Below are positions 45,541-58,932 of a stretch of 64,000 bases of DNA, piece after piece. The notes below the pieces were generated by a model. It was not told the DNA's origin, did no database searches, and saw only the letters and a program-made list of their open reading frames with translations. How positions within the stretch are numbered: position 1 is the stretch's first letter; each line of letters starts with the position of its first letter. The stretch is taken from contig CM119267.1 of NCBI GenBank assembly GCA_051294375.1, forward strand, positions 2,635,230-2,699,229, read 5' to 3'. The translations under genes and the position numbers were made by a program. Source of the stretch: Paraspadella gotoi. Lineage: Eukaryota; Chaetognatha.

Positions 45541-48500
45541 AATTTTGAGTCTTTTTCTAATAAGTATTTCAATTGTTGTCTTTAAGGGGAGGGAGCACAA
45601 GTTTTTGGCCTATATTCATTAGTTTAGAGCGTAATTTTCTACTTTTTAGAACGTCGAAAAACCCGCAGCCTCTATCTTTTCTGAAAACCGGAGATATAGA
45701 GGTTACCAAATAAAATTTCTTTGAAAATTCCTGGCCGCAAACTGATTGTCGGAGGTCAATTCATTTTGGTTACAATATCCTCTCCTGAATATCTTGGTCC
45801 CCATAGCATCCCTTTTTTTTAAAAATTCCTACATCTTCATAGAAAAAAGTAACAAAAGAATTGCAGAATGACCAAAATCCTTTCTGTAACGCAAAAAAAA
45901 ATATAAAAAAAATTATTTTTCGCCAAAAGCGCATGCTAAGGACCTCGGGAAATCGCCTAAATTATCTACAATGAACAAGTCGCGCTTTTTTATCTTTCTT
46001 TGTTCTTTTATCTGAATTTTTTTTCGTTTTCAAAAACTTTTTATTTGATTTTCGAAAAACTTTTTCACAGTAAGGCATATTTTTTTTTCTTGAATTTCAA
46101 GAAGGTTTTTTATTATTTTATTCTTTACTGCAACTAAAACAAGAAAGCATAATGATGAAAAGGATCGCTTAACGCCATGGTATACTCAGAAACAACAAAG
46201 CGAAAAGTTGCCCGTTTAAAAATCAATTGCTACCGTCTTAATCCTACTTATTCGTCAAGAAAGTTTTTAAATTTTGATAAAAAATAAAATGATTGGCGAA
46301 AGCCAAACGTTTTTGGAGAATAATAACAAAACATGCAATTGAGGGAAAGTGAATCAACCCACCAGTCAAGGTAAGACTAACAAACGAACAGATAATAGAA
46401 TAAACCATTGTAAAATCGCCTTTGTAATTGTAATCATCGGAAGCCCCTCTTCGCCGTATGACTGATCAGCGAATCAAATATCTCCTCTCTCGCTCTATCT
46501 CTCTCTCTCTGAGATCTGGCTCGGATTGACTCAGTATCAGGATCTGGATTGTCAAAAACGACGACGATAATTTGAACGATAAATTAATTGTTTTAGGTTT
46601 TGGTATAGTTAAAGGTTAGATCTAGAAAAATGAATTAGCCGTGGTTTATTCCCAAAAGCTATTTTCTGCAATAAAAAAATTCGCTGCTTGGCCTGGGCTG
46701 ACTCAGCCAACAGAGAAACGAATATTAAGCACTCCGACAGGATCGGGATCGACGGAAACGACGACGATAATCTTGACACGATGGCCGGAAGCTAATGCCG
46801 ACAATGACGAGCGACAAACTGAAGCCAGCAAAGCAGGACGAGTTTTGTGCGTCTGTTTGAGTCCCTGCTCAGGAGCTGCAGCAAGGGTGGCTTCGATGAA
46901 AAAAAAAAATCGCTTTAGCGATTTTACTTTACCCTTGAATTTTGCGTCATTTTTTTCTGTCGATTTTTCTATCATTTTTCTTCTTCTTACTAGGATCTTT
47001 TATCATTTTTTATTAACAGCAAGTGCAAAAAAGTACTGCAAGTTGAAAAAAGTATGCAAGTTGAAAAAATTATGCACCTGAAAAAATTATGCAAGTTTGA
47101 AAAAATTATGCAAGTTTGGAAAAAATCTATGCCAAGTTTGAAAAAAATTACCTGCAAGTTGAAAAAATTGATGCAAGTTGAAAAAAAATGATGCAAGTTG
47201 CAAAAAAATGATGCAAGTTGAACAAAATGATGCAGTTTGATAAATAAAAATATGCAAGTGAAAAAATGAGCAAAGTTGAAAAAATTTTGATGCAATTTGG
47301 AAAAAAATTGATGCAAGTTGAAAAAATAATTGAAGTTAACAACAAAAATACAAATTAAAAAAAAGATTATAGTAAAAATATTGATACAAATTAAAAAAAA
47401 TATTATTAGTGCTACAGTAACTATGTTTAATTTTAAGCCCTGAAAGCGATTTACATGTAGTGGCGCAGCCCCACTGGCTTAATTATTTGATCACATCTTG
47501 CATTTTTGGCAACGAACAATGATAATGCATCGGACAGACAATGATAACAACGTTATGGAATGATTAATTAATTGATTAATTGATTGATTTAGGCCAGATA
47601 CGGCCTATTAAAAGCATTCCGAGTTTTTCACCTCCATCTCCGCTCTCAAAAAAGGGTCCGTCAACGAGCGACACCAAACATTCAGATTTCTTTTTAATTG
47701 AATGAAATGAAAAGAAATGAAACAGAAGCAAATTCTTTTCTTGTTTTTTTCTCAGACAAGCTCCCAAATGTTTAATATCCTCATGAAAATCATGGAAGCA
47801 CAGTCAAATTAGTCTACTACCATGGACTCTATCAATATTATCGAGGTAAATTTTCAATTTGGCAACCGATTGAATATATATATATTGCTCAGCAGTATAG
47901 TTATTATTATATACAATTTTATAAATATATAATATATATTCATTTAATCCAAAATTCTTAGCAGATTGGCTAAGTTTTCTGATTTTTTCAACCTACCAAT
48001 TTTATGTATGTTCGCGCATGACGGGGCAAAAGCCCGTCTTGGAGAGGAATAAAGTGAAGCCAGGCTGCTTTATCTGGTGGAAACGTCGTCGTCGTCGTCG
48101 TCACGGCCTTTTTTGCAATCGTTAATTAGAATTGAATTAATCATTAATTAATTAATTAATTAATTGACCGATAATCATATATACATTCTATAGTTTTAAT
48201 TAATTAATTAGGCAATTAATTAATTAATTTAATCTCAAATGCTTTGTTTTTACGTCTTTTCATCATCTAACAATGACAAATCAGCAATTGATGACGACTG
48301 GAGAAACTAATGCCGGATAACGATTGACCTGATTGATTGACTGATTAATAATTATTATTTGAATATTTGAATTAATTACCTGGATTAATTTATTTTATTT
48401 ATTAATACATCCTGCATTTTACATTTATATAAAAGGAAAAAGAAGCCATAATCCAATTAGTGAAACAGGTTTTTGTTTTTTTTTTCCATTTAAACTCATT

Positions 48501-48691
48501 TCCATTTCTACCGATGCCATCGAAAACTTGATTTTCCTGCTCACATCACACACTCCCTACCCACACACCAAAACTTTTATCAAATGTTCTTCTGAACATA
48601 ATATAAGTGTGTGCCCGACCAATATTGAGTGGGCAACCCGACGGGACCGACAAAGTGGAATATAGGCAAGTCGGATCTTGCTGATAAGCAG
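45541..48691. other. Left half of the spacer between the inverted arms, no gene recognised
   Basis: AT-rich. It contains the minisatellite at 47020-47345, AATT-rich runs near 48140-48230 and a short GTC array near 48087. Open frames here lack splice context. Confidence 0.5.
47020..47345. repeat. Degenerate 18-19 bp minisatellite
   Basis: About 17 units of atgcaagttgaaaaaatt with frequent one-base indels and CTG or TTG variants. It overlaps no gene. The unit spacing drifts from 16 to 21 bp. Confidence 0.8.
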
Positions 48692-48971
48692 ATCCGACCT
48701 TAAAAGTGAAAAAATAACCTTTACTGACCTGGATATCGTGGCTCCGTTGCTGCGAGCCCTAGAGAAGCAGCACGAAGAGCACGAACAATTCGTCAAGGGA
48801 AAAGGCCCATTAACGCGTTCGATGGCAACGGAAACGTTACGTAATATAAAAAAAATCAACATGACCCAATTTCACACGGGCGGGGGTGGGGAACAACAAC
48901 GGTGCTATGTTTATAAAAAAAAATCTACGCTCGACGAGATACACGCCGCCGTTGCGAAGGGAAACGGATGA
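48692..48971 (+). CDS. Terminal exon of an unidentified protein
   Basis: After an acceptor-like AG at 48690-48691 a frame opens SDLKSEKITFTDLDIVAPLL. It continues RALEKQHEEHEQFVKGKGPL, TRSMATETLRNIKKINMTQF and a Gly run, and ends STLDEIHAAVAKGNG with a TGA at 48969. There is no upstream ATG in frame, so it would be an internal-to-terminal exon. The charged helix (ALEKQHEEHEQ) and mixed composition look like real protein. I do not recognise the family. Confidence 0.45.
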
Positions 48972-49051
48972 TAACCCGCAACTCAAAACGAGAGTGACCT
49001 AAATACATGTCGTCTCTGTTTGGCGGGAAACTGTCCAGCTTCTTTTTCTTT

Positions 49052-49103
<52 letters not shown>

Positions 49104-52100
49104 CGATTCTCTTGCGTGATCATTCGTTTTTGAACAAATTCTGATTTTTCTTTTATTCCTTCTCTTCGTCAAGTGGAGATCCTAATCTTTTTAAGATTTT
49201 TTTGCACATAATAGGACATGTTTCTGCTTGGATACAAGCCTTCATCAGCGTTTTGTATCAAAGCCAAAAAATTCATGAAAAAAATCAAAAGTTTGCCAAT
49301 CTCTAAACTTTTACAAAACAACGAAAAAGAAAGATTATATAAAAAAAAATCCAAATCTAAAAATTTTTGGTGAAATTAAATTAGTTAATCTTTAACAGCG
49401 ATGAACAATTTATAATTTTTTTATCAGATCATTAATCATCTGAAAAGCAGGAAACTAAAAATTTCAAGATTTACATTTTGCGCATAAACTTTGAGCTTTC
49501 ATCTCCTAGCAGACGATTCCTCCTTCTCCCTGATGCTCCTCCAATGAAGCCGGACTTGCTGTTTTCATGGATTTTTATCCCAAGTATCGTTAATAAGTGC
49601 ATATTATAGCCATTCATAAAGTAAACGTATAATAAAATAAATAAATAAAAATATGTGTTAGGCATAAACATTAGGACAAATATTGCCATATGTTATATAT
49701 CACTTTTGTTATGCACTATTAAATACTATAACGACAGCAACATCACGAACAGCGACAGCTCACGCGCAATGGTTGATTGCAAAGTGCAAACTTCTATTAA
49801 GCATTCTGACCAAATGTAATTGTTTGTTTATTAAATAACATATCAATCTTTATTTATTTATTAGTGAGCAGGTTCTGGCGCGGTAAGGTTGAGCCTCTAT
49901 CTTTGAAGTAATAGGTGGATGATTAAGAAAAAACATTTAATAGTGTCCACTTTTTTTGGTTCTTTCTTTTGGCTGTTAGGACTTTTTAGGTCAGGATAAA
50001 TTACAAAAAAAATTTTATACTTGCTATCTGGTTTGTTATATAATGCCCAGTATTATTTATCAATAGGTTTTTGATTATTTAAATAAAAAATGACTTGAAT
50101 TGCCTAATGCCTTAGCATTTTAATTTATAAGTGCTGCTCGAAAAGACCTGTAATGAAGGTAAAAGTGACCAAAATCCATGAAAAAGTTTGCTGGAAAGTA
50201 ATTGGTTAATATTTATCTTTCTTATTTAGGAATAACAATACTAAAAAATTATCTTTGGTAAAAGTTTATCAGCTCCCCGCCCATTTTGCTTAAAAATATA
50301 ACTTCTTGCTCTCCCCCTGCTCCGCTCCGTCCACTCGGTTTTTTTCCTTGTTTTCTTTAGGGAAAAAACACCGTAAGGTTGATTTTTAAACATTCAAAGA
50401 TTCGATGATCTTGACGTCATTAACATCTTGCTGTTCACTGTATGGGGGGATAGTGGAATCTTTACTGTAAACTAAGGGAAGTGCAGTTGTATTTTTTTCT
50501 TTCAAAATTTTTTTTTCGATTTTCTATCCACTGTCACAGTCTCGGTGCTCTAAACTTCGGATAATTGACATGTTGAAGGGGACAAGGTTTTCCATTGCAA
50601 ACTATCACCGAAATCTAAACAGACTTGTCTCTCCCCTTAAAGGCAACATAAAATTTCATATTGTTCGAAGCACATTTACTAATTACAAATTTCACAATTC
50701 ACAACTTCTCTTGCCAGCCTCCCCCCTTACAATAACAATCTCTTTCAGACCAAGCGCTCCAGAAAAAAAAAAAGCCCTCCGAGACATTTGTTTCTCTTTG
50801 ATGTGGATCAGTTCTGACCTTCTTCTCTTTTCCTTTCTTCTTTTCTTTTCTCTTTTCTTTTTTTTTAGTAGCGTCGCGAGACACATGAGGGTCGGTCTGT
50901 CTGTCTGTCTGTCGGTCCGTCGGTCCCACTTATATTAAAAATGCAAATATCTCGGTTAATACATTATAAATTGAGTTCATATTTGATATGAAAGTGAGTT
51001 ACCATAAGAATTTTTATGTACATATGTCTCATACTTGTGTCACGTGATCACGTGAAAATACGATCACATGACGCAAAATTCAAATCCGGCTTAAATTCGA
51101 TTGTTATTTTGTTTATTTTTCTGAACCTGGAATCTGAATAACTGCTAGCGCTACCTTGTGTTTTGAAAAAGAACTAAAAAATAAAAGATCGAATTAGGAT
51201 GCAGTGCCAAGGTTGTCACGTAATTACCCAAAAATACAGATGAAAAACAATCACGACGGCGCAACACATTGGATTAACCGTTCTCGTCTTTTCATTTTTC
51301 TTTTCTTGTCGCTTTTCTCTTTTTCTCTTTTGTTGTTCTTTTGTCGCGAATTCTTCACTTGCTTCGGGACGAATCACGCCATCGCGTGAGGAAAAAGAGA
51401 GAGAGNNNNNNNNNNNNNNNNNNNNNNNNNNNNNNCTCACTTACCCACCACTACCCAGAATCGCGACACGACATGTCCGACGCTCTTTTTCTCTCGATCC
51501 AATCGTCGGTCAAGTTAGCCGTCTCTCTCTCCTCTTCTCTCTCTCTCTCTCTTCTCTCTCTCTCCTCTCTCTCTTCTCTCTCTCTCTCGTCTCTCTCTCT
51601 CTGGGTAAGTTAGTGGGTGATGAGTTTTTAAGGAAAGGGGGGCGGGGCGAGAATGAGGATGAAAAATTTAAGAATTCGTTAATTTTTATCACATTTATCT
51701 TTTCTGCAATTGTAACAGTTTATAAAAACATTTAATTGATAGGAAAGTCAGGTGGGCTGGGAGTGAATAAAATCGATTGTCATTATCTTGTGAGAGTGAT
51801 GGAAACCTTAAAACCACCAAAGCCTGTCCAAAGTCAGAGGCAAGATAGCTTGTTTATTAAATGAAGAGATAATTTTTATATGGTTTATACTAATTTCACG
51901 AATAATTAATCATTGATATTTTTCATAAGTAATTCTTATTACTCATTCCAAATATTTTTAAAATCGCGATGATTCCTTTCCCATTTATTTTTCCTTTTTT
52001 AATTTTTAATTTATTTTTCCTTTTTTCCTTTTTAATTTTTTTTTTCCTTTTTCCCTTTCCCATTTATTTTTCCTTTTTTCCCTTTTAATTTATTTTTCCT

Positions 52101-52271
52101 TTTTCCCTTTTCTATTTATTAATTTTATTTTCCCTTTTTTTCCTTTTTTCTTTTAAGTGACATTCATTCTAAAGACGTCATCCCTTTCTTCTCATTGTCT
52201 TCGGCGTCGGTTCGATTATCAGTCGGTCGGTCGGTCGTCGTCGTCAACAACGACTTAGATTCTCTTCGCTG

Positions 52272-52304
<33 letters not shown>

Positions 52305-52962
52305 ACAACGACTTAGATTCTCTTCGCTGGCGCCTCGAAAATCCGATCAATTCTTCCATTTCCCCTCCTCTTCCTCCTCCTCCTCCTCCTCCTCTTTATA
52401 CTCAAATCTCGTTCCTGTTTTCTCTTTTTTTATTTGTATCTATTAGTCGATGCTCTTTTGTCGCTTATATCGCGGGCGGTCGGCACGGATTTATATTTGA
52501 CAAAAAAAAAAGTGTACAGTGGTGGGGAGAGTAAGGGGGGAGGAAGTTTGTTTAGAAACGATGCCACCCACGATCATTGGAACCGAAAAAAAAACTTGAC
52601 GCCGATTTCGGATGGCATCATCACCAATAAGGAGGCTCAGGTATCACAATCGCTATCATCGTCGTCATCATCGTCATCATCATCAATTGCTTGACCAGCT
52701 CTTTCGGTTTGATTGCTTGCTTGGTTTTTGTCCGTTATTTGGATCGTTTAGTTGTTTAATTGATTGATAGTTTGATTGCTCAGCTCGCTACCAAATTCCC
52801 TCTCTTCTTTATAAATTCCAGTTCGTTTCGTTGCGTCGGGCGAGTAAGTTCGACTACTTAACCTCTCCCCCCCCCCCTCCCCCCCCTCGCCCAGCCTCCC
52901 TTCGTTTCGTCTCGGAAAAAAAAAAACTTTTTTCCTTCATTGAATTTAATCCCATTAAGAAG

Positions 52963-52999
<37 letters not shown>

Positions 53000-53329
53000 A
53001 CTCTCAGTCATACCTGCCCCTCTCTACCAGCCACTCCATAGCGCCTCTAATGGTGCTCTCCTCTCCTCTCTCTTCTCTCTCTCTCTCTTCTCACTCCTCT
53101 CTAGACTGGGCCAACGCAGAGAAGGTAAAAAAAAAAAGGGGGGGAAAACACTTTTCGGGCCTAAAGTAAATTTTAATGGGCAGGGATTACCGGTGGGAGA
53201 GAGAGAGAGAGAGAGGAAGAGAGAGGAGAAGAGGAGAGAGATAAAGAGCCCTTCAATTCCCATTTTTCCCTCCCCTCCAACTTTGGTTTTGGAAAAGTAA
53301 CTGGATAGAGCGTCGAATTTTTTTATGCT
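48972..53329. other. Right half of the spacer between the inverted arms
   Basis: It holds a CT array (49057-49100), a GGTC/GTCT minisatellite (50893-50930), a 30-N gap (51406-51435), CT arrays (51520-51602), a family A fragment (51790-51900, inverted) and repeated TTTCC/TTTTTCC tracts (51985-52150). The 30-bp block caacaacgacttagattctc + ttcgctggcg occurs twice (52246 and 52304), separated by TCG triplets. A C-rich run is at 52866-52890. No gene was recognised. Confidence 0.55.
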
Positions 53330-54716
53330 GAGGACGTTAATTTTGATTTACGCATCCTAGAACCGACATTAAAAAAGAGACTTCTCTTCTTTCTCTCTCT
53401 CTCTCTCTCTCCTCTCTCTTTCTCTCTTCTCTCCCTCTCTCTCTCTCATTCTCTCCTTCTCTCTCTCTCTCTCTCTCTCCTCTCTCTCTGGGATTCAAAC
53501 TGTCTGCAGACAAAAGAAACGAGATTAGATTCATTTCACGATCGGGAGAAAACAACAACAACAACCAACAACAACAACAACAACAAACAACACCCAACAA
53601 CAACAACAACAACAACAACAACACAACAACACAAGGCAATATTTCGAATTCAAAAGTTATCGAATTTAACGCGTCTCTCTCACTCTGCTCTCTATCCTCT
53701 CTGTCTCTCATTTCTATCTCCCTCTCTGTTGCTCTCTTCCTCAGTTCTCTCAATCTGTCTCTCAATCTGTTCTCTACTCTGTCTCTCACCCTGTCTCTCA
53801 CCTTAGCCGAAGATAAACAGAAAAAGTGCCATTTAAATTTAAAGTTTTCATCGATGGTCTGAATTTAAATCGTTTTGCGTCGAAACGTACTTTGGCGGCT
53901 TCCAGTTCTATTATCTCTCACGAGCGACCTCGCCAATCATTTCGGCCTTTATTTTCTCAGGAATGCCTCGTTTTATGGTTTAAATGTCGCGTTTTTAAAT
54001 GTTAGGATTAAGGAATCGGATAGTTGATTAAAATTCAGAGATAAATTTTGTAATTTAAGGTTTGGGATTAGGTTTCGAGGTAATTGTTAAAGGTTAGGGA
54101 TATATATTAGGGCTCTAATTCTACCACTGCCACCACATTTTAAGGAAAAACTTATAGATTTTTTTTTTAGATTAAATGGTGATGGCGAGACACGGGCAGG
54201 AGTCCCTTAATAAATATTACTTTATCTACAACAAACTAAGGTCTATATATCGTCTATGGGAAGAGGATCGGTGGTAAGTGCGTCAATTTAACCATTCCAA
54301 TTGATTCTGCAAGCCGGTTCTGGTTCCATCTCGACAATAGGTTTTTTGGAAAATTCCATTCCATGCGAGAGATCATCCGACCCGATGATATTAAATATAA
54401 AAATTCAAGTTCGCTGATACAAGAACCCGAAATGGGCAATCTCCGAAAAGAGAGCCCAACAATTTCCCCCCCCCACAATGAAAAGTATTAAACCTTTTTT
54501 CTCTTTTATTAATAAAACTAAAAACTGAAATTGTAGCCCAGAAAAAAAAAATAGACTGTCTGGGTGTTTAATGATTTCGCTCGTCGGTTCGAATCTTTCG
54601 CGCCCTCGGACTCTACTTTTTTAATTTAAAACTTATTATTTTATCAATTTTGTTTTGTTGTTTTTTCCAATTTTTCATAAGGAAAATATATTTTTGTGTT
54701 CATCGGAGGGAGAGAG

Positions 54717-54790
<74 letters not shown>

Positions 54791-55125
54791 GAGAGTGGAG
54801 AAATTAAGGAAGCCCTTTCCTTTTTAAGTTTTTTTTTTTTTTACAATGACAGCGTCGACGAACGATAATAGTACAAAAATAGATGCCAAACAATTTTAGT
54901 GTTTATAAAAGTTTTTGGTGATAATTGCTAATCGGCCTCCGCCTCTCGACGAGTTTGGGTTATTTAACTTGTAAAAAGGACTAAATGGGATGAAGGATAA
55001 GAAAATTTGTTGACTGTCACCTCTCTCTCGCTCTCTCTCTCTCTCTCCTCTCTCTCTTCTCTCTCTCTCTCTCTCTGCTCTCTCTCCCCACATTTTTTTT
55101 CTACGAATCTGGCGCCGATTCCAGG

Positions 55126-55275
55126 CGCCAATGTCAAAGGATATCTCCGCCGCCGACGTAATTGGAAAGCGGACGACGACGGACGGAGACGACGGACGAC
55201 TTGGAGAGGAAGAGGGCCACACTGGCGGGCGACGGAGGCGAGGAGCAATTTTCTGTCGCCAACTGGAGGATCGAG

Positions 55276-55319
<44 letters not shown>

Positions 55320-55560
55320 ACGACGACAACTTACCGTCTATCATTCGAAAGACCTCATTGTTATGAAAATGCGATCATCAGAAAAGGTGACCCGACTTGA
55401 CAGGCGAGGGCGACACACGGCGTCGACGACGACGACGACGACGACGATGACGATGACGACGACGACGAGGACGACGAGGACCTGTGGTCAGGTTTGTACC
55501 AGAGCTATCAGCGATAATGAGAATCTTATAGAGACGCACTTTCTATTGGTGGCGAAATAA
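55126..55560 (+). pseudogene. Frame-shifted copy of the aspartate-rich exon in the right arm
   Basis: It shares MSKDISAAD, MKMRSSEKVTRLDRRG and ISDNENLIETH with 41072-41596, but in different frames because of several one-base indels. It also shows the sequence hidden by Ns in the left arm, including a GAC array at 55275-55318. It may be a noisy read of a functional exon rather than a decayed gene. Confidence 0.5.
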
Positions 55561-55834
55561 GCAAGTTTTGCATAACCTGTATAATTCTATTTATCAAAAA
55601 ATATTAAAACTATTTGAGATAAATATTAATAGTATTTTCTTAAAATTATAAATTACTGATAAAAGAAGAAAAAAGAAAAAAAGAAAAAAAAGAAAAAAAA
55701 TTTTTTCGTAGTGAATTAAGTTCGATTTTCGGATTTTTAATCTTTAGGAGAAAAAGTCTTGAGACAGATGGACCAATCCCCCAGGCTCACTCGAAGGGGT
55801 GAGACGACGACGACGGACGAGACGGACGACGACA

Positions 55835-55902
<68 letters not shown>

Positions 55903-56556
55903 ACGACTCGTGCTCGGGATCAAAGCCACAAAGTTATCGGAACTCAAAAATACGTTGATGCCCCGTTTTTTTTTTTATCTTGAGACTTCGCGATTCCTTA
56001 CCATCATATCTTCTTTATGGCTCTCCCTGTTCTCTGTCTCTCCTTGTCTCTTGTCTCTCTCTCTCTCTCTCTCTCTCACTCACTTTTTTTCTCGCTAATA
56101 CAGGTACGCCAACAAATACAATCGCTCGCCACCGTAGGAAGACCAGCATTCATAGGAAACATAAGAAAAGAAAAATATATCCGTCAGCAAAAAACAGTTC
56201 TAATCTAATTCTAATCTTATTGAATTTCTATTATTCCACTTCTTCATTCCTATCTTCATATTCTAATTTCTTATCTACTGTGAAACCGGACCCTTCAAAA
56301 AAAAAACCAAATTAACAGTCGAGTTTTTGTTCCTCGAGCTTTTTTTAAAAACTCTCAACTCTCTTCTCCCTCTCCTCCTCCTTCCTCCTCCACTTCCTCC
56401 TCCCCGTAATTTAATTTGCCCCGACGAGACCGTGACAAATTCGTCGTCGAGTCAAAAAAGTCGAAATGAAACCATGAAATCGGAATGAAGGAAGAAACTG
56501 AAAGCCCGCGGCCCGTTTGGCCGCCCCGAATGAGGAGAGAGGAGACGAGAGAGAGA

Positions 56557-56592
<36 letters not shown>

Positions 56593-57831
56593 ATGAGAGA
56601 GAGAGTGAGAGATGAGCAGAGAGAGAGAGAGAGTATCAAAAGGCACGAGAACATTCAAATAGCTCCTCCTTAGTTACCCTAAGAAAAAGTGATCGAGACA
56701 CACAGATAGCACTCGGAAAATAAATTGAATAAATTTAAGTTAAAGAGAGAGAGGAGAGAGAGAGAGAGAGAGGACGAGAGAGAGAGGAGGAGACGAGAGA
56801 GAGTATCAAAAGCCACGAGACATTCAAATAGCTCCTCCTTTAGGTTCACCCTAAGAAAAAGACCGAGACCACACAGATAGCACTCGGAAAATAAATTGAA
56901 TAAAATTTAAGTAAAATAACTTGAGAAATTAGTTCTCGTTAAAGATAAATATATCTAGATAAAGATAAAGACCAAGGCCAAAAAGAGTCTACGAATTAAA
57001 GTTCGATCTTTTGAATTTGAAATCGTGAATCAAGGTGACACCGAACGACCTAATTTCGTCGCCCTGACTGCCTCAAACTCCATTAGGACTTTCTATCCAT
57101 TTCTTTACCTTATTTCTATCCTTTCTCTCCTCCTGCGTGACTTTGTTAAACCAGTTTATTCTTTCGTTCTGTTTATTCTCTTTCATTGGTGAACGTGGAT
57201 ATTTGTCTCTCCGCTGATTTCCACGTTGGAACCGCTTCCACGAGACCTTAGATAAAAAACCAATTGTCTCTCTGACTGGGGGCCCACTTCGAAATTTTTC
57301 TTCCAGTCTGTAATTTCAATCTTTGATAGATCGTCGTCGTCGCTCTCATCGTCGTCGTTGTCATCGTCGTAAATTTCTCCCGCATTTTTTCCGATAAAAA
57401 TCGGCGAATGCGACTTTTGTTTTTGGGATTCGAGGCGGCGCCGCGTCGATCCAAGATACTTCTCGATTCCCTTTACAGTTGTCGATCCCGATTTTAGTTT
57501 TCTTTCTTTATTTTATCGGACCTTCCATTCCTCCTTTAAAAACCCCCTGAGTGAACGACGAAGACGACGACGACGACCGAACGGCGGCGGCGGCGGCACC
57601 CACCGCTGAGAGAAGGCGCCAAAGAGGTAAACCAATTAATGACACCATCAGAGCCGGGGCGAGAAGATTTTTAAAATAAAATTCATTTTTCAAATTCCTC
57701 TCTTCGTCTCGTCTCTCTCTTCTCTCTCTTTCCTCTCTCACTCTTTTTTCCCTTTTTTTATTAATCTCTCGTTTTTGTTCCTTGAGTTGTCGGCGAGAAC
57801 GAGAGAAAGAGAGAAAGAGAGAGAGAGAGAG

Positions 57832-57873
<42 letters not shown>

Positions 57874-58932
57874 AGAGAGATTTTATCTTTTGATGCTCAA
57901 CAGACATTTAAGAGGTAAGTTAATTTGAAGCAAATGCGTTCTAAGAAATTGGAAGAAGAGACGAGTAGACAAGTTAATTCGAAGGTAGCGTCAGAGAGAG
58001 AGGAGAGAGAGAGAGAAGATAGAGAGAGAGGAGAGAGAGAGAGAGAGAGAGAGAGAAGAGATGATGAGAGAGAGAAGAAGAGAGTCGGCTGTCAAAGAAT
58101 TTTTAATCGTTAAATCGTGCTGAAGGGAAAGCTTTAAAGATTTGCGGGATTTTTAAACTGAAATAGAAGAAAACAAAGAAGAAATACATAAAAAATATTT
58201 ATTTAATTTGAATAAATTTATGATATTATATTTTTAAATGAATTAATATTTATATTATATTTATATTTTTTTTTTTTTTTTTTATTTTTTTTTTTTCCAT
58301 TTGCCAAAAGGTCGACTCGGGTCAGAAAGACGGATCAATCTCATTGAGTTTTTAAATGCAATATACAGTTAGGCGCGCCAAATGTATTGATTAAATACTG
58401 AGTCAGCTGATGTCATTGATTAATTTTAAGGACTTACCTCTTTTGATGACTCATCTCAAATTGGCCGCCGCAGACGAAAACGTCTACCCCAACGGCGCGC
58501 CCTTCGTCAAAGCAGCAGGTTTCGCAGACAGGGAAATCCAAAGTTATAGACAGCGCCATAAGACTAAAGGGGGGCGCTTAGTTAATAATGTTTCGGTTGG
58601 GCGCCAATAAAGGGTGGGCCGCTAGTGGCTGACCTCGATGATTTCGATCGCCAGGGCGTCCGGGCGGTCTTCATTAGCGTCCACTCTCCAGGTGGAGTGC
58701 GGTCTGTGGGGAGTGTGCCTCTGAATTTTTGGTTCAATTTGTTCGCCGCTTAAAGAACATTCTCTTCCGCTGAATGAAGCTGAATTTGTTAAATTTTGCG
58801 CGAAGGAATTTCACCATGCATTTTTTCGAACACTTTCATTGCACTACCTGCTTAACTTCATATGTTATCTCTTCTTCGGCCTTATTTTCCCAGAAACAAC
58901 CCATTTTATCTAAAATTCGGAATTAGGTTTAG

